Positions 45,067 to 54,434 are shown, counted from the first letter of the stretch. The stretch is 64,000 bases of DNA from Agaribacter marinus (GCF_030160655.1 NZ_BSOT01000005.1:1383546-1447545); one strand, 5' to 3'. Notes: generated from the letters alone by a model not told the origin. A program made the numbers and translations.

Positions 45067-46135
45067 TATTTTCCAGTTGAAACTCGCTTTCGATAAATGC
45101 TTGTCGATACGTATTTGTTTGTGGTTTTTCAGCAAGCACTCGCGTGATTTGGTCAGCCCATTCCTTGGGTGTCTTTTCAAGTGGCAATGCTTGTACACAA
45201 GGCAGTTTTTCAGATACCTCTTCAATAGGTGGAATCTTTGACCCAAGCACTCTAAGCCCAACTCTTGCAGACTCCATAACTGCGCCGGGTAAGCCTTCCC
45301 ATTTTGACGGGAATAACATTAAGTCGGCGTGCAGCATAAAAGGTAATACCTCGGCTTGCTCCCCAGTAAAAATGACATTTTCTTCAGCACCAAACTCCGC
45401 AATAGTGTGCAAGAGTTCTCGTTTTATAGCAGGGTCTTCTTTACCCACCATCACTAATGTCGCATGGGATGCTTGTTTAAGGTACTCACAAAAAACTCGC
45501 ATCAAAAAGATTTGGTTCTTTTGTTCATGCATTCTAGCCACGTGCAGAATACGTGGGCCATGGCAGGGTTTAGCGCACACTGATTGCCAAAAATCAGGTG
45601 TTTGTGAAAACTTCACATGTGGAAAGCCGTTGTATATCACCTTAAACTTAGTGTTGTGTGGCCATTCTCTATGCCAAAAAGCGTCTAACGTTGCCTTTGA
45701 CACGCCTACAATACTGGTGGCAAACCTACGCAGTAAAAAACGTAGTATATGATCACGTAAACGCCGAAAAATAGACGGCGTTTCGACATCATGCGTGCTT
45801 CTAAAATGTGCAATCCGTACTTTTATGCCACACATCCAAGCGATAAGTAACATCAAGCCTGACACCAGTGACACGTGCGAATGCACAACATCATAGTCAT
45901 TGTGTCGAAGTATTTTTACGTATTTAGACAAAAACATCGGGCCCAATTTGCAGTAGTGGATCACTGAGCCACTGGCTTTAATCGAGTCGTCTAAAACCCC
46001 CTTCTGCCCACTCAGCACCAGGTAATCGTATGTTACCTTTCGCGATGTCATTTCAGGCACAGTGGATAAGGTCCTAAGCTCCGCGCCACCTCGATTCATA
46101 ATGCCAAATATATGCAGTACTTTTTTCTTTTTCAT
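45032..46135 (-). CDS. Glycosyltransferase family 4 (EpsF-like)
   Basis: A 367-residue GT-B enzyme with the N-terminal glycine-rich VLHIFGIMNRGGAELRTL and a C-terminal domain containing ILHVARMHEQKNQIFLMRVF and LMLFPSKWEGLPGAVMESA. It probably transfers a hexose or similar residue during repeat-unit assembly. Its ATG directly abuts the flippase stop codon, so translation is coupled. Confidence 0.88.
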   Translation of the reverse strand: MKKKKVLHIFGIMNRGGAELRTLSTVPEMTSRKVTYDYLVLSGQKGVLDDSIKASGSVIHYCKLGPMFLSKYVKILRHNDYDVVHSHVSLVSGLMLLIAWMCGIKVRIAHFRSTHDVETPSIFRRLRDHILRFLLRRFATSIVGVSKATLDAFWHREWPHNTKFKVIYNGFPHVKFSQTPDFWQSVCAKPCHGPRILHVARMHEQKNQIFLMRVFCEYLKQASHATLVMVGKEDPAIKRELLHTIAEFGAEENVIFTGEQAEVLPFMLHADLMLFPSKWEGLPGAVMESARVGLRVLGSKIPPIEEVSEKLPCVQALPLEKTPKEWADQITRVLAEKPQTNTYRQAFIESEFQLENNVKQLFTLYAQ

Positions 46136-47497
46136 TTAACTCGCCAACCTTTTCGGTAAGGCGAATATCTTAAAACTCGCATGTATAAACAAGATAAGCT
46201 CGACGGTCGTGGCCACGACAAAGCTCCAACCAACACCTAGCAGTCCGTAGGCCGGAATCAAATACAGACCAGCAAAAAACAAAGTAAACAGTCCAGCAAG
46301 ATAGATGTTTGTTTGTACGCCAAATTGATGCAATACAGACAAAGAGGTACCAATGAAAATGTAGATATACCGTATTAGCGCAGCAAGCATGACTAAGGTC
46401 AATGTCGTTGAATATTTAGCCACTTCAGGGGTATAAAACAGTTCGAGAAAAAAGGCGCCGAAAAAATAGGAAATGACTACCCCAATCACACCCAATCCCG
46501 CCCCCATAAGACAAAGCTTTAGCGTAAGCTTGGAAAACGCTTCGTACGAATGGCTCGTAATATAGCGAGTTAATGTTGGCGTTGCCGCTTGAGACAAACT
46601 GTTAATAACAATGCCACCAGCAACCAAAAAGTAACTAATGGAGGCAAAGATCCCTGCAGATGCCAGGGAGTCTAACTTCGTTAGCATAAAATTGGGCAAA
46701 TACACGAACAAGGCGCTCACAACCAGTCCAATAGCAATCGTTTTATGCCTTGAGAAAATACCAAACGATTCGTCTACGGCACGCCTGCTCATAAACCTTG
46801 ACCACGTAAAGCTGTCTGTCGAGTGATGCTGCAGCAATTTTCTAATGAATAACATATCATACAGCGCAAAAACAAACACAACGCACAGCCATGACAGTAG
46901 TAAGATAAACAGGGAAAAATTGAAAATACTAAATAATGCAATTGTAATAATTGAAACGACTGATTTGAAAACAAGCACCTTCGTCACGTAATCGAAATGG
47001 TCGTTTCTTCTTGCATAGCTGTGACAAAACTCTGAGGCTGAATCCACCAGTTTATAGGCCAACACACTAAAAAAAATACCTCCAGATATTTCCGAAAACC
47101 ACAAACTTGCGACGGTGACGCATAACAAAGTGACTACGCTGTTAGCCAACACGCGTGACATTGCATAACTTTCGATAGAATATTTCCACTCCACATCAAC
47201 AATAAGTAGCGTGCGAAGTTTAAAACTTGAAAGGAGCAAGCCGGTAGATGCTATCGATAGCGCTAAAACGAAACTGCCAAGCGCCTCTGACGAATAATGT
47301 TTTGCAATGAGGATAAACATACTCCAGTTACTGAGTGCCAAGGCAGCGTTAGCAACCAGTGTGAGCACTGAATTTAGCCGTATATTGCGTCTTGTGTGCA
47401 AGGTGTCTTGCCCTTGCTTCAAGGTAGTGTCGAACAAGGCGTTGTCTGACAAATTTTTGTCTGCCAAGGTGTTGCTCTCTCTCGCCTCATACTTCAC
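46136..47497 (-). CDS. Wzx-type lipid-linked oligosaccharide flippase
   Basis: A 453-residue inner-membrane protein with about 12 helices in the polysaccharide-synthesis/MATE-like fold (LTLVANAALALSNWSMFIL at the start). It should flip undecaprenyl-PP-linked repeat units to the periplasm for Wzy. The start is GTG overlapping the dehydratase TGA (GTGA). The first ~30 residues are hydrophilic. Confidence 0.85.
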   Translation of the reverse strand: MKYEARESNTLADKNLSDNALFDTTLKQGQDTLHTRRNIRLNSVLTLVANAALALSNWSMFILIAKHYSSEALGSFVLALSIASTGLLLSSFKLRTLLIVDVEWKYSIESYAMSRVLANSVVTLLCVTVASLWFSEISGGIFFSVLAYKLVDSASEFCHSYARRNDHFDYVTKVLVFKSVVSIITIALFSIFNFSLFILLLSWLCVVFVFALYDMLFIRKLLQHHSTDSFTWSRFMSRRAVDESFGIFSRHKTIAIGLVVSALFVYLPNFMLTKLDSLASAGIFASISYFLVAGGIVINSLSQAATPTLTRYITSHSYEAFSKLTLKLCLMGAGLGVIGVVISYFFGAFFLELFYTPEVAKYSTTLTLVMLAALIRYIYIFIGTSLSVLHQFGVQTNIYLAGLFTLFFAGLYLIPAYGLLGVGWSFVVATTVELILFIHASFKIFALPKRLAS

Positions 47498-49365
47498 GCT
47501 GATTTCGCCAAGGGAGTCAATGGTTGATAAGCAAGGGGTGCATCTATCAACATACGCTGCAATAGTTCGTCGTCATTTGCTGCCATCGCTTTTTCTAATG
47601 CTTTTAACAATGAAGTCACTTCACTAAACGACATACTAAATTCGTTCGCCGCAAGGATACGAGGATGCATAGTTTCAATGTCAGCATCGCCTATCAGCAG
47701 TTCTTCATATAACTTTTCACCTGGACGCAATCCAGTGTAGACAATGTCAACATCCCCGTCATCGGTGTCGGTGTCGATACCAGTGACGCTAAACCCTAGA
47801 AGGTGCGCCATCTTAACCGCGAGGTCCGCAATTTTTATGGGTGCTCCCATATCAAGCACGAATACTTCGCCGCGCGCACCTAAGGCCCCCGCTTGCACAA
47901 CCAATTGAGCGGCTTCTGGAATGGTCATAAAATAACGAATCATATCTCGATGCGTGACAGTCAAAGGCCCACCTGCTCTCAACTGGCGTTCAAATAAGGG
48001 CACAACTGAGCCAGATGAGCCAAGGACGTTCCCAAAACGCACGATCGCAAAATCAGTGCTGGGATACTCTTTGGCAATGCCTTGCACGTATAACTCGCAA
48101 AGGCGCTTAGTAGCACCCATAATGTTTGTTGGTCTAACCGCTTTATCCGTAGACACTAACACAAATTTCTCTACGCCTAGTTCAGCAGCGACTCTTGCTG
48201 TACTTGCCGTCCCAAACACATTATTTCTGATGCCTGCTTCGCAATTTGCTTCCACTATAGGGACATGTTTGTATGCTGCTGCATGATAGATAGTTTGTAT
48301 GCCGTGAGAAACTATCACGCGTTTGAGCGCTTTTTCATCTTGCACACTCGTCAGGATCACCTCTATGTCTAGTTCTGGGAAATTGACGCTAAGATCTTGC
48401 TCGATTTGGTAAATATTAAACTCACTGAGTTCAAGTAATACTAGGCGTGACGGTTTGGTCTTTGCTACCTGTCGACATAACTCACTACCAATAGAGCCAC
48501 CAGCGCCTGTCACCATAACAACTTTCCCGAGGGTATTTTTATTGAGGAGATGATCTATTGGCGGAACAGGCTCACGGCCCAAAAGTTCCTCAATCTTTAC
48601 TTCGCGAATATCATTAATCTTGCGCTTTCCCGAGGCAATTTCAGACACCTCTGGGACAGCAAGTAATTCAATTGCATAGGGCTCTAATTGCTTAAGGATT
48701 TCTTGGCGACGTTTTGCCGAGGTGTTGTTTACTGCAAGTAACACTTTCGAAATGTCGTACTTTTCTACTAAATGTTTAATGCTTGAAACATGCATGACAG
48801 GTATGCCGAGCACCATACTACCAACGTATTTTCGTTTTGCATCAACAAATGCTACCGGGTGGAGATCTTGCCCCTGCATAAGTGCCAGAGCAAGTGAGCG
48901 GCCTGCGCGTTCTGCACCGAAAATCAAACATTTTTCTTTGTGCTTGTAATTATCGCTATGAATCGACAGCATAATGAGCATTCTTGGCGCCGCAAGTAAG
49001 ACAAACGCAAATGCAAAGTGCAAAATTGGTACGCTGCCAGGAATAAAGGCAGCAAACGCGACTTTTAATAGATAAAGAAATACAACAGAAAACGCCAAGC
49101 CCGAGGCGAGCACCGAAAATGATGACAACACCAGATATCGAGATATTTGACGATAATGACCTAACATATAAAGTACGACAATTGTGCAGCCGCTTGTAAG
49201 TAGAATTGGATAAAGCACCTCATTACTAGGCCTGACACTTTCAATACCAAGTCGACCAATATAAGCAAGCGCCATCGCTATACTAAGCGAAAACGAATCC
49301 CATATGAGTTGGATAAGCCGTTTTAACCATGTTGGCCATTCATATGCGACTTTGAGTATATTCAT
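47494..49365 (-). CDS. Membrane-bound UDP-GlcNAc 4,6-dehydratase, PglF/WbpM family
   Basis: A ~623-residue protein with four N-terminal transmembrane helices, a Rossmann-like CoA_binding domain (KCLIFGAERAGRSLALAL) and a C-terminal SDR domain. The SDR domain shows VTGAGGSIGSELCRQ, STDKAVRPTNIMGATKR and RFGNVLGSSGSVVPLF. It makes the 4-keto-6-deoxy sugar that the next enzymes aminate and acetylate. I start at the ATG after a strong GGAGG (six bases); the longer frame overlaps pglE-like coding sequence. It is the first committed step of the bacillosamine branch. Confidence 0.92.
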   Translation of the reverse strand: MNILKVAYEWPTWLKRLIQLIWDSFSLSIAMALAYIGRLGIESVRPSNEVLYPILLTSGCTIVVLYMLGHYRQISRYLVLSSFSVLASGLAFSVVFLYLLKVAFAAFIPGSVPILHFAFAFVLLAAPRMLIMLSIHSDNYKHKEKCLIFGAERAGRSLALALMQGQDLHPVAFVDAKRKYVGSMVLGIPVMHVSSIKHLVEKYDISKVLLAVNNTSAKRRQEILKQLEPYAIELLAVPEVSEIASGKRKINDIREVKIEELLGREPVPPIDHLLNKNTLGKVVMVTGAGGSIGSELCRQVAKTKPSRLVLLELSEFNIYQIEQDLSVNFPELDIEVILTSVQDEKALKRVIVSHGIQTIYHAAAYKHVPIVEANCEAGIRNNVFGTASTARVAAELGVEKFVLVSTDKAVRPTNIMGATKRLCELYVQGIAKEYPSTDFAIVRFGNVLGSSGSVVPLFERQLRAGGPLTVTHRDMIRYFMTIPEAAQLVVQAGALGARGEVFVLDMGAPIKIADLAVKMAHLLGFSVTGIDTDTDDGDVDIVYTGLRPGEKLYEELLIGDADIETMHPRILAANEFSMSFSEVTSLLKALEKAMAANDDELLQRMLIDAPLAYQPLTPLAKSA

Positions 49366-50536
49366 GAGATGCCTCCTGCATAACCTTACAAATAACGTCT
49401 TGTGTATGCGCGATTTCTTTCTGGGTAAGCGTGGGATGCACCAAAAACATAATGGATGTTTTCCCCAGTATGTGCGCATTTTTCAACGCGTGTTTGGGCC
49501 GAAACCCAGTCCCATCAAATGCTTTTTCGAGATATATTTCTGAGCACGAGCCGGAAAAACATGGTACACCCTCATCAGAGATTTCGGCGACTATGCTGTC
49601 ACGCGACCATGACCCCTTTAGTAAGGATTCATCTATAAACGCATAAAATTTGTAATATGCATGGCGGACGTAATGAGGTATTTCAGGCACTCGCAATGCC
49701 GGAAAATGTCGACAAGCTTCTGCAATTGCATTGGCATTTAATGTTCGTTTAGTGTGCCAATCTGGCATTTGCGTCAGTTGATAGCGACCAACCGCCGATT
49801 GCATTTCAGTAATGCGCCAATTGGTGCCAAAGGATTCGTGAAGCCATCTAAAACCAGGAGAGTGCTCTCTATCGTACACCGCTTCGTAGCTTTTCCCATG
49901 ATCTTTGAAAGACCACGCCGCTGACCATAAACGCTCGTCATTCGTGGTCACCATGCCCCCCTCACCTGCAGTAGTCATTATCTTATCTTGGCAAAATGAC
50001 CACGCGGCAATATCGCCCCAACTGCCAACCGAGCGACCTCTATACTGCGCGCCATGGGCTTGTGCACAATCTTCGACTACCTTTATTGAATGCCTTTTTG
50101 CGAGCGCTAGTATGGGTTCCATTTCGCATGGCCAACCTGCAAGGTGCACACACAAAATTGCGCTGGTATTTTTATTGATAAGGGGTGCAATTGTCTCAGG
50201 CGACAAATTTTGTGAATCTAGGTCGATATCGGCAAACACTGGCGTGAGACCCGCCATAACAATGGATGAAACAGATGCCATAAACGAACGTGAAGTTACG
50301 ATAACTTCACTGCCATGAGGCAAAGACAAGGCTTTCCATGCAAGGTCTAAAGCAACGGTGCCGTTAGCGACGGCTACGGCAAACTGGCAGTCAGAAAACG
50401 CAGCGAACTCTTTTTCAAATTCTCGCCCTTCGTTTCCAGTCCAATAGTTAACTTTATTGCTTTGAAGAACGTTTAAAACGGCGTCCTGCTCTTCCTTGTT
50501 ATAGGCTGGCCAAGCCGAAAACGGTCCATTTAACAT
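49340..50536 (-). CDS. DegT/DnrJ/EryC1 aminotransferase, PglE-like
   Basis: A 398-residue PLP enzyme. The PLP lysine is in WSFCQDKIMTTAGEGGMV; VEDCAQAHGAQYRGRSVGS and GWPCEMEPI support the sugar-aminotransferase group. In this context it should aminate C4 of the keto sugar made by the PglF-like enzyme, yielding UDP-4-amino-4,6-dideoxy-GlcNAc. It overlaps the dehydratase start by 26 bases and follows the acetyltransferase by 14. Confidence 0.9.
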   Translation of the reverse strand: MLNGPFSAWPAYNKEEQDAVLNVLQSNKVNYWTGNEGREFEKEFAAFSDCQFAVAVANGTVALDLAWKALSLPHGSEVIVTSRSFMASVSSIVMAGLTPVFADIDLDSQNLSPETIAPLINKNTSAILCVHLAGWPCEMEPILALAKRHSIKVVEDCAQAHGAQYRGRSVGSWGDIAAWSFCQDKIMTTAGEGGMVTTNDERLWSAAWSFKDHGKSYEAVYDREHSPGFRWLHESFGTNWRITEMQSAVGRYQLTQMPDWHTKRTLNANAIAEACRHFPALRVPEIPHYVRHAYYKFYAFIDESLLKGSWSRDSIVAEISDEGVPCFSGSCSEIYLEKAFDGTGFRPKHALKNAHILGKTSIMFLVHPTLTQKEIAHTQDVICKVMQEASHEYTQSRI

Positions 50537-50550
50537 CTCAAATTCCCTTT

Positions 50551-51183
50551 CTATCTTATTGATACAGCTGGCGACCCGGCAACGACAATATTCGCATTAA
50601 TATCTCGAATTACCGTCGAACCACCACCCACAACAGCGTGTTTACCTATTTTGCATCCAGGCAATACGCTACTTCCAACACCTATTAACGCTTTCTCGCC
50701 AATTTTTACGCCACCGCAGAGGTTTACACCTGGCGCAATATGCGCACATTCAGCTACGACACAGTCATGATCAACAGTAGCTGCGGTATTTATGATGCTG
50801 CCGTCAGAAATTACGGCATCAGCATTTACAATCGCTCCAGCGACTATGATGACACCCGCGCCAATTGTGGCTGATTGACTAACCATTGCAGACGGATCAA
50901 TGAGTGTTGCGATACATCTTGATTGCTTATGCAACTTAGCAATCAATTCACTGCGAATGTCATTATTCCCAATAGCCACGAAAAACTCAGACCCGCACCA
51001 ATCTTTACTTAGTGCGTCATCACACTTGCCTGCTATTGAGCAATTTAAAACTCTGCTTGCTCTACTGTTATCGTCAAAAATATGAAAATCTGAATACTTG
51101 TTAGTGCGCTTGGCTGTCTCTATGACGACTTTGGCATGTCCGCCTGCACCCAGAATCACTAAACTTGGCAATTCAATACTCAT
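50551..51183 (-). CDS. PglD/NeuD-family sugar N-acetyltransferase
   Basis: A 210-residue enzyme with an N-terminal Rossmann-like domain (LVILGAGGHAKVVIETA) and a C-terminal left-handed beta helix of hexapeptide repeats (ATIGAGVIIVAGAIVNADAV, INTAATVDHDC). The histidine of VDHDC matches the catalytic base of PglD. It should acetylate the 4-amino group to give UDP-N,N'-diacetylbacillosamine. It overlaps the sugar-transferase end by 11 bases. Confidence 0.9.
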   Translation of the reverse strand: MSIELPSLVILGAGGHAKVVIETAKRTNKYSDFHIFDDNSRASRVLNCSIAGKCDDALSKDWCGSEFFVAIGNNDIRSELIAKLHKQSRCIATLIDPSAMVSQSATIGAGVIIVAGAIVNADAVISDGSIINTAATVDHDCVVAECAHIAPGVNLCGGVKIGEKALIGVGSSVLPGCKIGKHAVVGGGSTVIRDINANIVVAGSPAVSIR

Positions 51184-51772
51184 TTTTATTTCCCGTAAAG
51201 TGCGTCATCGTTGATGAAACATCATCGCTTATTCCCTCTCTTTTTAGCACCGTCAAAATAGTCAGACAGATGATTTTTATGTCGAGCAAAAATGATTTGT
51301 TTTCAACATACCAAACATCAAGTTCAAACTTTTCTTCCCAATCTAACGCGTTTCTACCGTTGACTTGTGCCCAGCCTGTGATGCCCGGACGTACTTCGTG
51401 CCGCTTCATTTGTCGCTCAGAATAAAGGGGTAAATATGACGTAAGCAGTGGCCTAGGCCCAACGACACTCATATCGCCGCGCAGCACGTTGATGAATTCG
51501 GGCAATTCATCGAGACTTGAGGCTCTAAGGAATGATCCAAATTTGGTGAGTCTTTCCTCATCGTTTAGTAACGCGCCTGTTGCATCGCACTTATCCGTCA
51601 TCGAACGAAACTTAATCATGGTAAATGGTTTGCCATTTAGTCCTGGCCGTTGCTGAGTAAAAAAGACGGGGCGCCCAATGAACACCACTACAAGTAGCAC
51701 CACAGCAATCAACAGCGGAGACAACAAAACAAGCGCCATCAACGCCCACACAATATCAAGAAGCCTTTTCAT
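51173..51772 (-). CDS. Initiating phosphoglycosyl transferase, PglC-like
   Basis: A 199-residue monotopic membrane enzyme with one N-terminal hydrophobic re-entrant helix and the small PglC-type core: MIKFRSMTDKCDATG, the catalytic Asp-Glu pair in SSLDELPEF, MSVVGPRPLL and RPGITGWAQVNGRN. It attaches a phospho-sugar, probably diNAc-bacillosamine phosphate, to undecaprenyl phosphate and so starts repeat-unit assembly. It overlaps the upstream glycosyltransferase by 17 bases. Confidence 0.93.
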   Translation of the reverse strand: MKRLLDIVWALMALVLLSPLLIAVVLLVVVFIGRPVFFTQQRPGLNGKPFTMIKFRSMTDKCDATGALLNDEERLTKFGSFLRASSLDELPEFINVLRGDMSVVGPRPLLTSYLPLYSERQMKRHEVRPGITGWAQVNGRNALDWEEKFELDVWYVENKSFLLDIKIICLTILTVLKREGISDDVSSTMTHFTGNKNEY

Positions 51773-52928
51773 ACAAGGCCTCCCTATGATGTTTGATTAC
51801 GTGTTCATAAAAGCTACTCACTTCCAGTCCATTTTTCGATACATCCATGATTTTCGACACTTTCTCCAGCCCTCGTTGTGCCATCAACACCATTTCAGGC
51901 CTATTTGTATATGCATACTCAATCTGTTCAGCAAGTGAGTGCGGGTTCTTAGCCTCGGCCATTAGACCAGTAACACCCTGTTCAATGAGGTCAGGGAAAC
52001 CACCGACATTTGTCGTCAAAGTAGGTACTTGGGAATACAACGACTCGACGGCACCGCCAACATTTTCTGAATGAGAAGGATGCACCGCCAAATCTATTTG
52101 TGGATACAACGCAGGTACATCTTTACGTGTACCTAAAAACGAGCAGTGGTCGCCCAGGCGCTCAGCCGCATAGTGTTTAACAGATTCGAAGTACTGATTT
52201 GCGTTGCCCCACGGGCCGCCAATAAATACGCAGCGAAGGTTTTTATATTTTTTACGCACAAGAGCAATAGCATCGATTAGATCTTCATGCCCTTTTAAGC
52301 CCCTTTTTTGACCAAGAAAGCGTTTGGGCGCATAAAAATACGCCACCATGCCGACAATAAAATCATCGTTGTTTGCGTTTATAAGTGTGCGTAAATTTAC
52401 TGTGCGAGTGACTTCTTTTTTCTGAAATTCGTTTGCAGTTACGCCGTAATATGCAAGACCGACTCTATTTTCTTCCATGCCGAATCGCATCAGCGCATTT
52501 TGTGTCCATTTGCACGACGCTAAGTAGTAGTCATCTCTATTCGCGGTCTTTATGTCGATAGCACGATACAGGTTATGCTCAAGGTGCAATGGCCCAGGGA
52601 TATGAAATATACGAGGAATTCGCTTGTTTCGCAGCGCTAGTCGCATAAGCAAGGTCGACGACACAAAATGGCTATGTACTATGTCAGGGGAAACAGTCTC
52701 AACAAGGCGTGATAAAGCATTTGCGCGATGCAGTGTTTCATGCGGGCGCAGTGGCGCTAGTTCAGGGGATAGCCTATGGCACTTAACACCGACACGCTTA
52801 TACGCTTGTCGCATTGGCCCACAGGGCATGGCTACATGAACCTCAATGCCCTGACGGACAAGTTCCCTCATCTGACGCACAGCCCAAGAGGCACCAACAG
52901 CCGTTTTTACTAAATGCAGCACTTTCAT
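51756..52928 (-). CDS. Glycosyltransferase family 4, first gene of the glycan locus
   Basis: A 390-residue GT-B enzyme with MKVLHLVKTAVGASWAVRQM at the N-terminus and CVFIGGPWG, VPALYPQIDLAVHPSHSENVGGAVE in the donor-binding domain. PglA-like action, adding a sugar to the bacillosamine lipid, is plausible from its place next to the PglC-like gene but not shown. It heads a tightly overlapping minus-strand operon. Confidence 0.88.
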   Translation of the reverse strand: MKVLHLVKTAVGASWAVRQMRELVRQGIEVHVAMPCGPMRQAYKRVGVKCHRLSPELAPLRPHETLHRANALSRLVETVSPDIVHSHFVSSTLLMRLALRNKRIPRIFHIPGPLHLEHNLYRAIDIKTANRDDYYLASCKWTQNALMRFGMEENRVGLAYYGVTANEFQKKEVTRTVNLRTLINANNDDFIVGMVAYFYAPKRFLGQKRGLKGHEDLIDAIALVRKKYKNLRCVFIGGPWGNANQYFESVKHYAAERLGDHCSFLGTRKDVPALYPQIDLAVHPSHSENVGGAVESLYSQVPTLTTNVGGFPDLIEQGVTGLMAEAKNPHSLAEQIEYAYTNRPEMVLMAQRGLEKVSKIMDVSKNGLEVSSFYEHVIKHHREALYEKAS

Positions 52929-53133
52929 ATGCGACCGTCACTTAGGTCTAAGAACAACTTAGCACATGAGAAAGAGGTACTACTCCAAAGTATCGAGAAA
53001 TCCTTATCCAATTGAAATCCATTGCTTTTATAGTTGATTACGTTTTGTGTATCTTAAAATATGGAAAACAACAATTCATTTTAGGATACCCGCTATCTGT
53101 TATATCGGCATGTACAGGGAGAAATGTAGGGTT

Positions 53134-53175
53134 AGCGGTACTGAGAGTTTTGGCTATAGCGGTAGTGTGCCTAAA
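53134..53175 (+). promoter_or_regulatory. JUMPstart/ops element (RfaH target), facing away from the glycan locus
   Basis: The plus strand reads AGCGGTACTGAG, then about 10 bases on TATAGCGGTAGTGTGCCTAA. The core AGCGGTAGTGTGC (53158-53170) matches the ops consensus GGCGGTAGYGTGC at all but the first base. In a 340-base gene-free stretch this is the only recognisable signal besides a 12-bp palindrome TATTAGCTAATA near 53200. It points to the small transporter-like gene downstream. Confidence 0.75.
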
Positions 53176-53269
53176 TAGAGGAGCACCCACTATTTTCTTA
53201 TTAGCTAATAGGTGAGAGTATAGGCATATACGTTTTTAATACGTATTATCTCTAAAAGGAACTCATTCA

Positions 53270-53638
53270 TTGAATACCGCCGCACTTACTCTAACTCTCA
53301 TCAGTGTTTGCTTGTCCGTTACCGGACAAGTGCTATTTAAACATGGTATGGATAACATAACTAAGCAAACAAATATTCAAGTCGAATTTTTTACGTGGGT
53401 AACAGCTTTATTGACCAATGTGTCCATAGTCGCTGGCCTATTTGCATATGTTGCAAGCACTGGCGTGTGGTTATTGGTACTGACAAAAACAGAATTAAGT
53501 AAAGCATACCCATTTATTGGGTTAGGTGTTGTCGGCACGATGCTATTTGGATATTGGCTGTTTAACGAGCCATTGACTACCCAAAAGTTGGCCGGCACGG
53601 CGATGGTCGTTGCAGGTATTATTCTATTGGCTAAGTAA
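53270..53638 (+). CDS. Small EamA/SMR-type membrane protein (ArnE/F-like)
   Basis: A 122-residue protein with four hydrophobic helices. It has LSVTGQVLFKHGM in helix 1 and LTKTELSKAYPFIGLGVVG in helix 3, the half-size DMT layout of EmrE and ArnE/ArnF. It may flip a lipid-linked sugar or export a small compound; half-size transporters of this kind are common in glycan loci. Translation starts at TTG after AAGGA. The JUMPstart element upstream suggests RfaH-assisted transcription. Confidence 0.72.
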   Translation: MNTAALTLTLISVCLSVTGQVLFKHGMDNITKQTNIQVEFFTWVTALLTNVSIVAGLFAYVASTGVWLLVLTKTELSKAYPFIGLGVVGTMLFGYWLFNEPLTTQKLAGTAMVVAGIILLAK

Positions 53639-53692
53639 CCAAAACTCCGGATGAGTAGTTCTCTGCACCTTACCACTAACAAAAATAACGCA

Positions 53693-54139
53693 TTATAAAG
53701 AGAGGCACATAACCAAGGCATTGGAACAATTGCCGGCTGAATCCTGATAGTAATTCTTGCGTATATCTATTGTTCGAAAGTCATATTTTTCATACAAGCC
53801 AATCGCGGCTGCATTGAATTCATCGACTTCTAAGATCAGTTTTTCTATTTTTTTAGATTGAAAACATTCGATCACAGCATTCATTAACGCGCTGCCAATA
53901 CCAAGGTTTTGAACGTTTTTTTGTACGCTAATATCTAACACTTCGGCAGTTTCAAATATAACAGAACACAGGATGTACCCCTGTAACTGCCCTTCTATCT
54001 CAGCAACTAAACACACGCCACTGTTGACAGACTGAGTAAAACTTTCGATAGACCAAGGGAGCGCTCTATTTGTACTAAAAATGTTGTAAGCAAGCGGAAT
54101 GTCACTGTCGCCAATCGGTCTTATTTTATACGTTTTCAA
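53693..54139 (-). CDS. rimI: Ribosomal-protein bS18-alanine N-acetyltransferase
   Basis: A 148-residue GNAT enzyme: VLDISVQKNVQNLGIGSALM is the acetyl-CoA motif A, and EKYDFRTIDIRKNYY is the C-terminal RimI signature. It acetylates the N-terminus of S18. Translation appears to begin at TTG, 14 bases inside holD, so it relies on coupling. The holD-rimI order is conserved in gammaproteobacteria. Confidence 0.9.
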   Translation of the reverse strand: MKTYKIRPIGDSDIPLAYNIFSTNRALPWSIESFTQSVNSGVCLVAEIEGQLQGYILCSVIFETAEVLDISVQKNVQNLGIGSALMNAVIECFQSKKIEKLILEVDEFNAAAIGLYEKYDFRTIDIRKNYYQDSAGNCSNALVMCLSL

Positions 54140-54413
54140 AAGGCGAGATATAATTTTTGCACGATGCCCATAATTGACGTTTAAGCAAAGCGTCTTCGAG
54201 GTTTAGTGATGAAGGTACATGAAGTTGCTGCGTTTGCGCGTTAAATTCGGCATGTTCAATGTCTTCAATAAGGCAATCGTCTTCAGATATATTGAGCAAT
54301 GAGAGTAAGTCGTTTACCCAAGGCTTTGAAAAAAATGGGTGTTTGTCAATAGAGGCATATAGGTCGATGCCCATCGCTTGTAGTGTTGCTTTTTGATGTT
54401 GACTTAATGCCAT
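54126..54413 (-). CDS. holD: DNA polymerase III psi subunit
   Basis: A 95-residue short HolD-like protein with QKATLQAMGIDLYAS at the N-terminus and a C-terminal LKRQLWASCKNYI helix. It would link the chi subunit to the clamp loader. Psi is poorly conserved, so the call leans on the adjacent rimI. The ATG was chosen because AGGTGG lies five bases upstream; a GTG three codons earlier is the alternative. Confidence 0.8.
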   Translation of the reverse strand: MALSQHQKATLQAMGIDLYASIDKHPFFSKPWVNDLLSLLNISEDDCLIEDIEHAEFNAQTQQLHVPSSLNLEDALLKRQLWASCKNYISPFENV

Positions 54414-54434
54414 ATTATCCACCTAAAAAGGAAG

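Noticed and set aside
45144-45752. 202-codon plus-strand frame
   Set aside because: It is fully antisense to a clear GT4 glycosyltransferase with strong motifs and shows no recognisable domain.
47494-49479. Longer start for the PglF-like dehydratase
   Set aside because: The extra 38 codons lie inside the aminotransferase gene and lack a membrane or signal character; the ATG behind GGAGG is far better.
53012-53215. 67-codon plus-strand frame in the gap before the small transporter gene
   Set aside because: It lacks a ribosome site and protein-like composition, and the JUMPstart/ops element lies inside it; the stretch is better explained as leader DNA.
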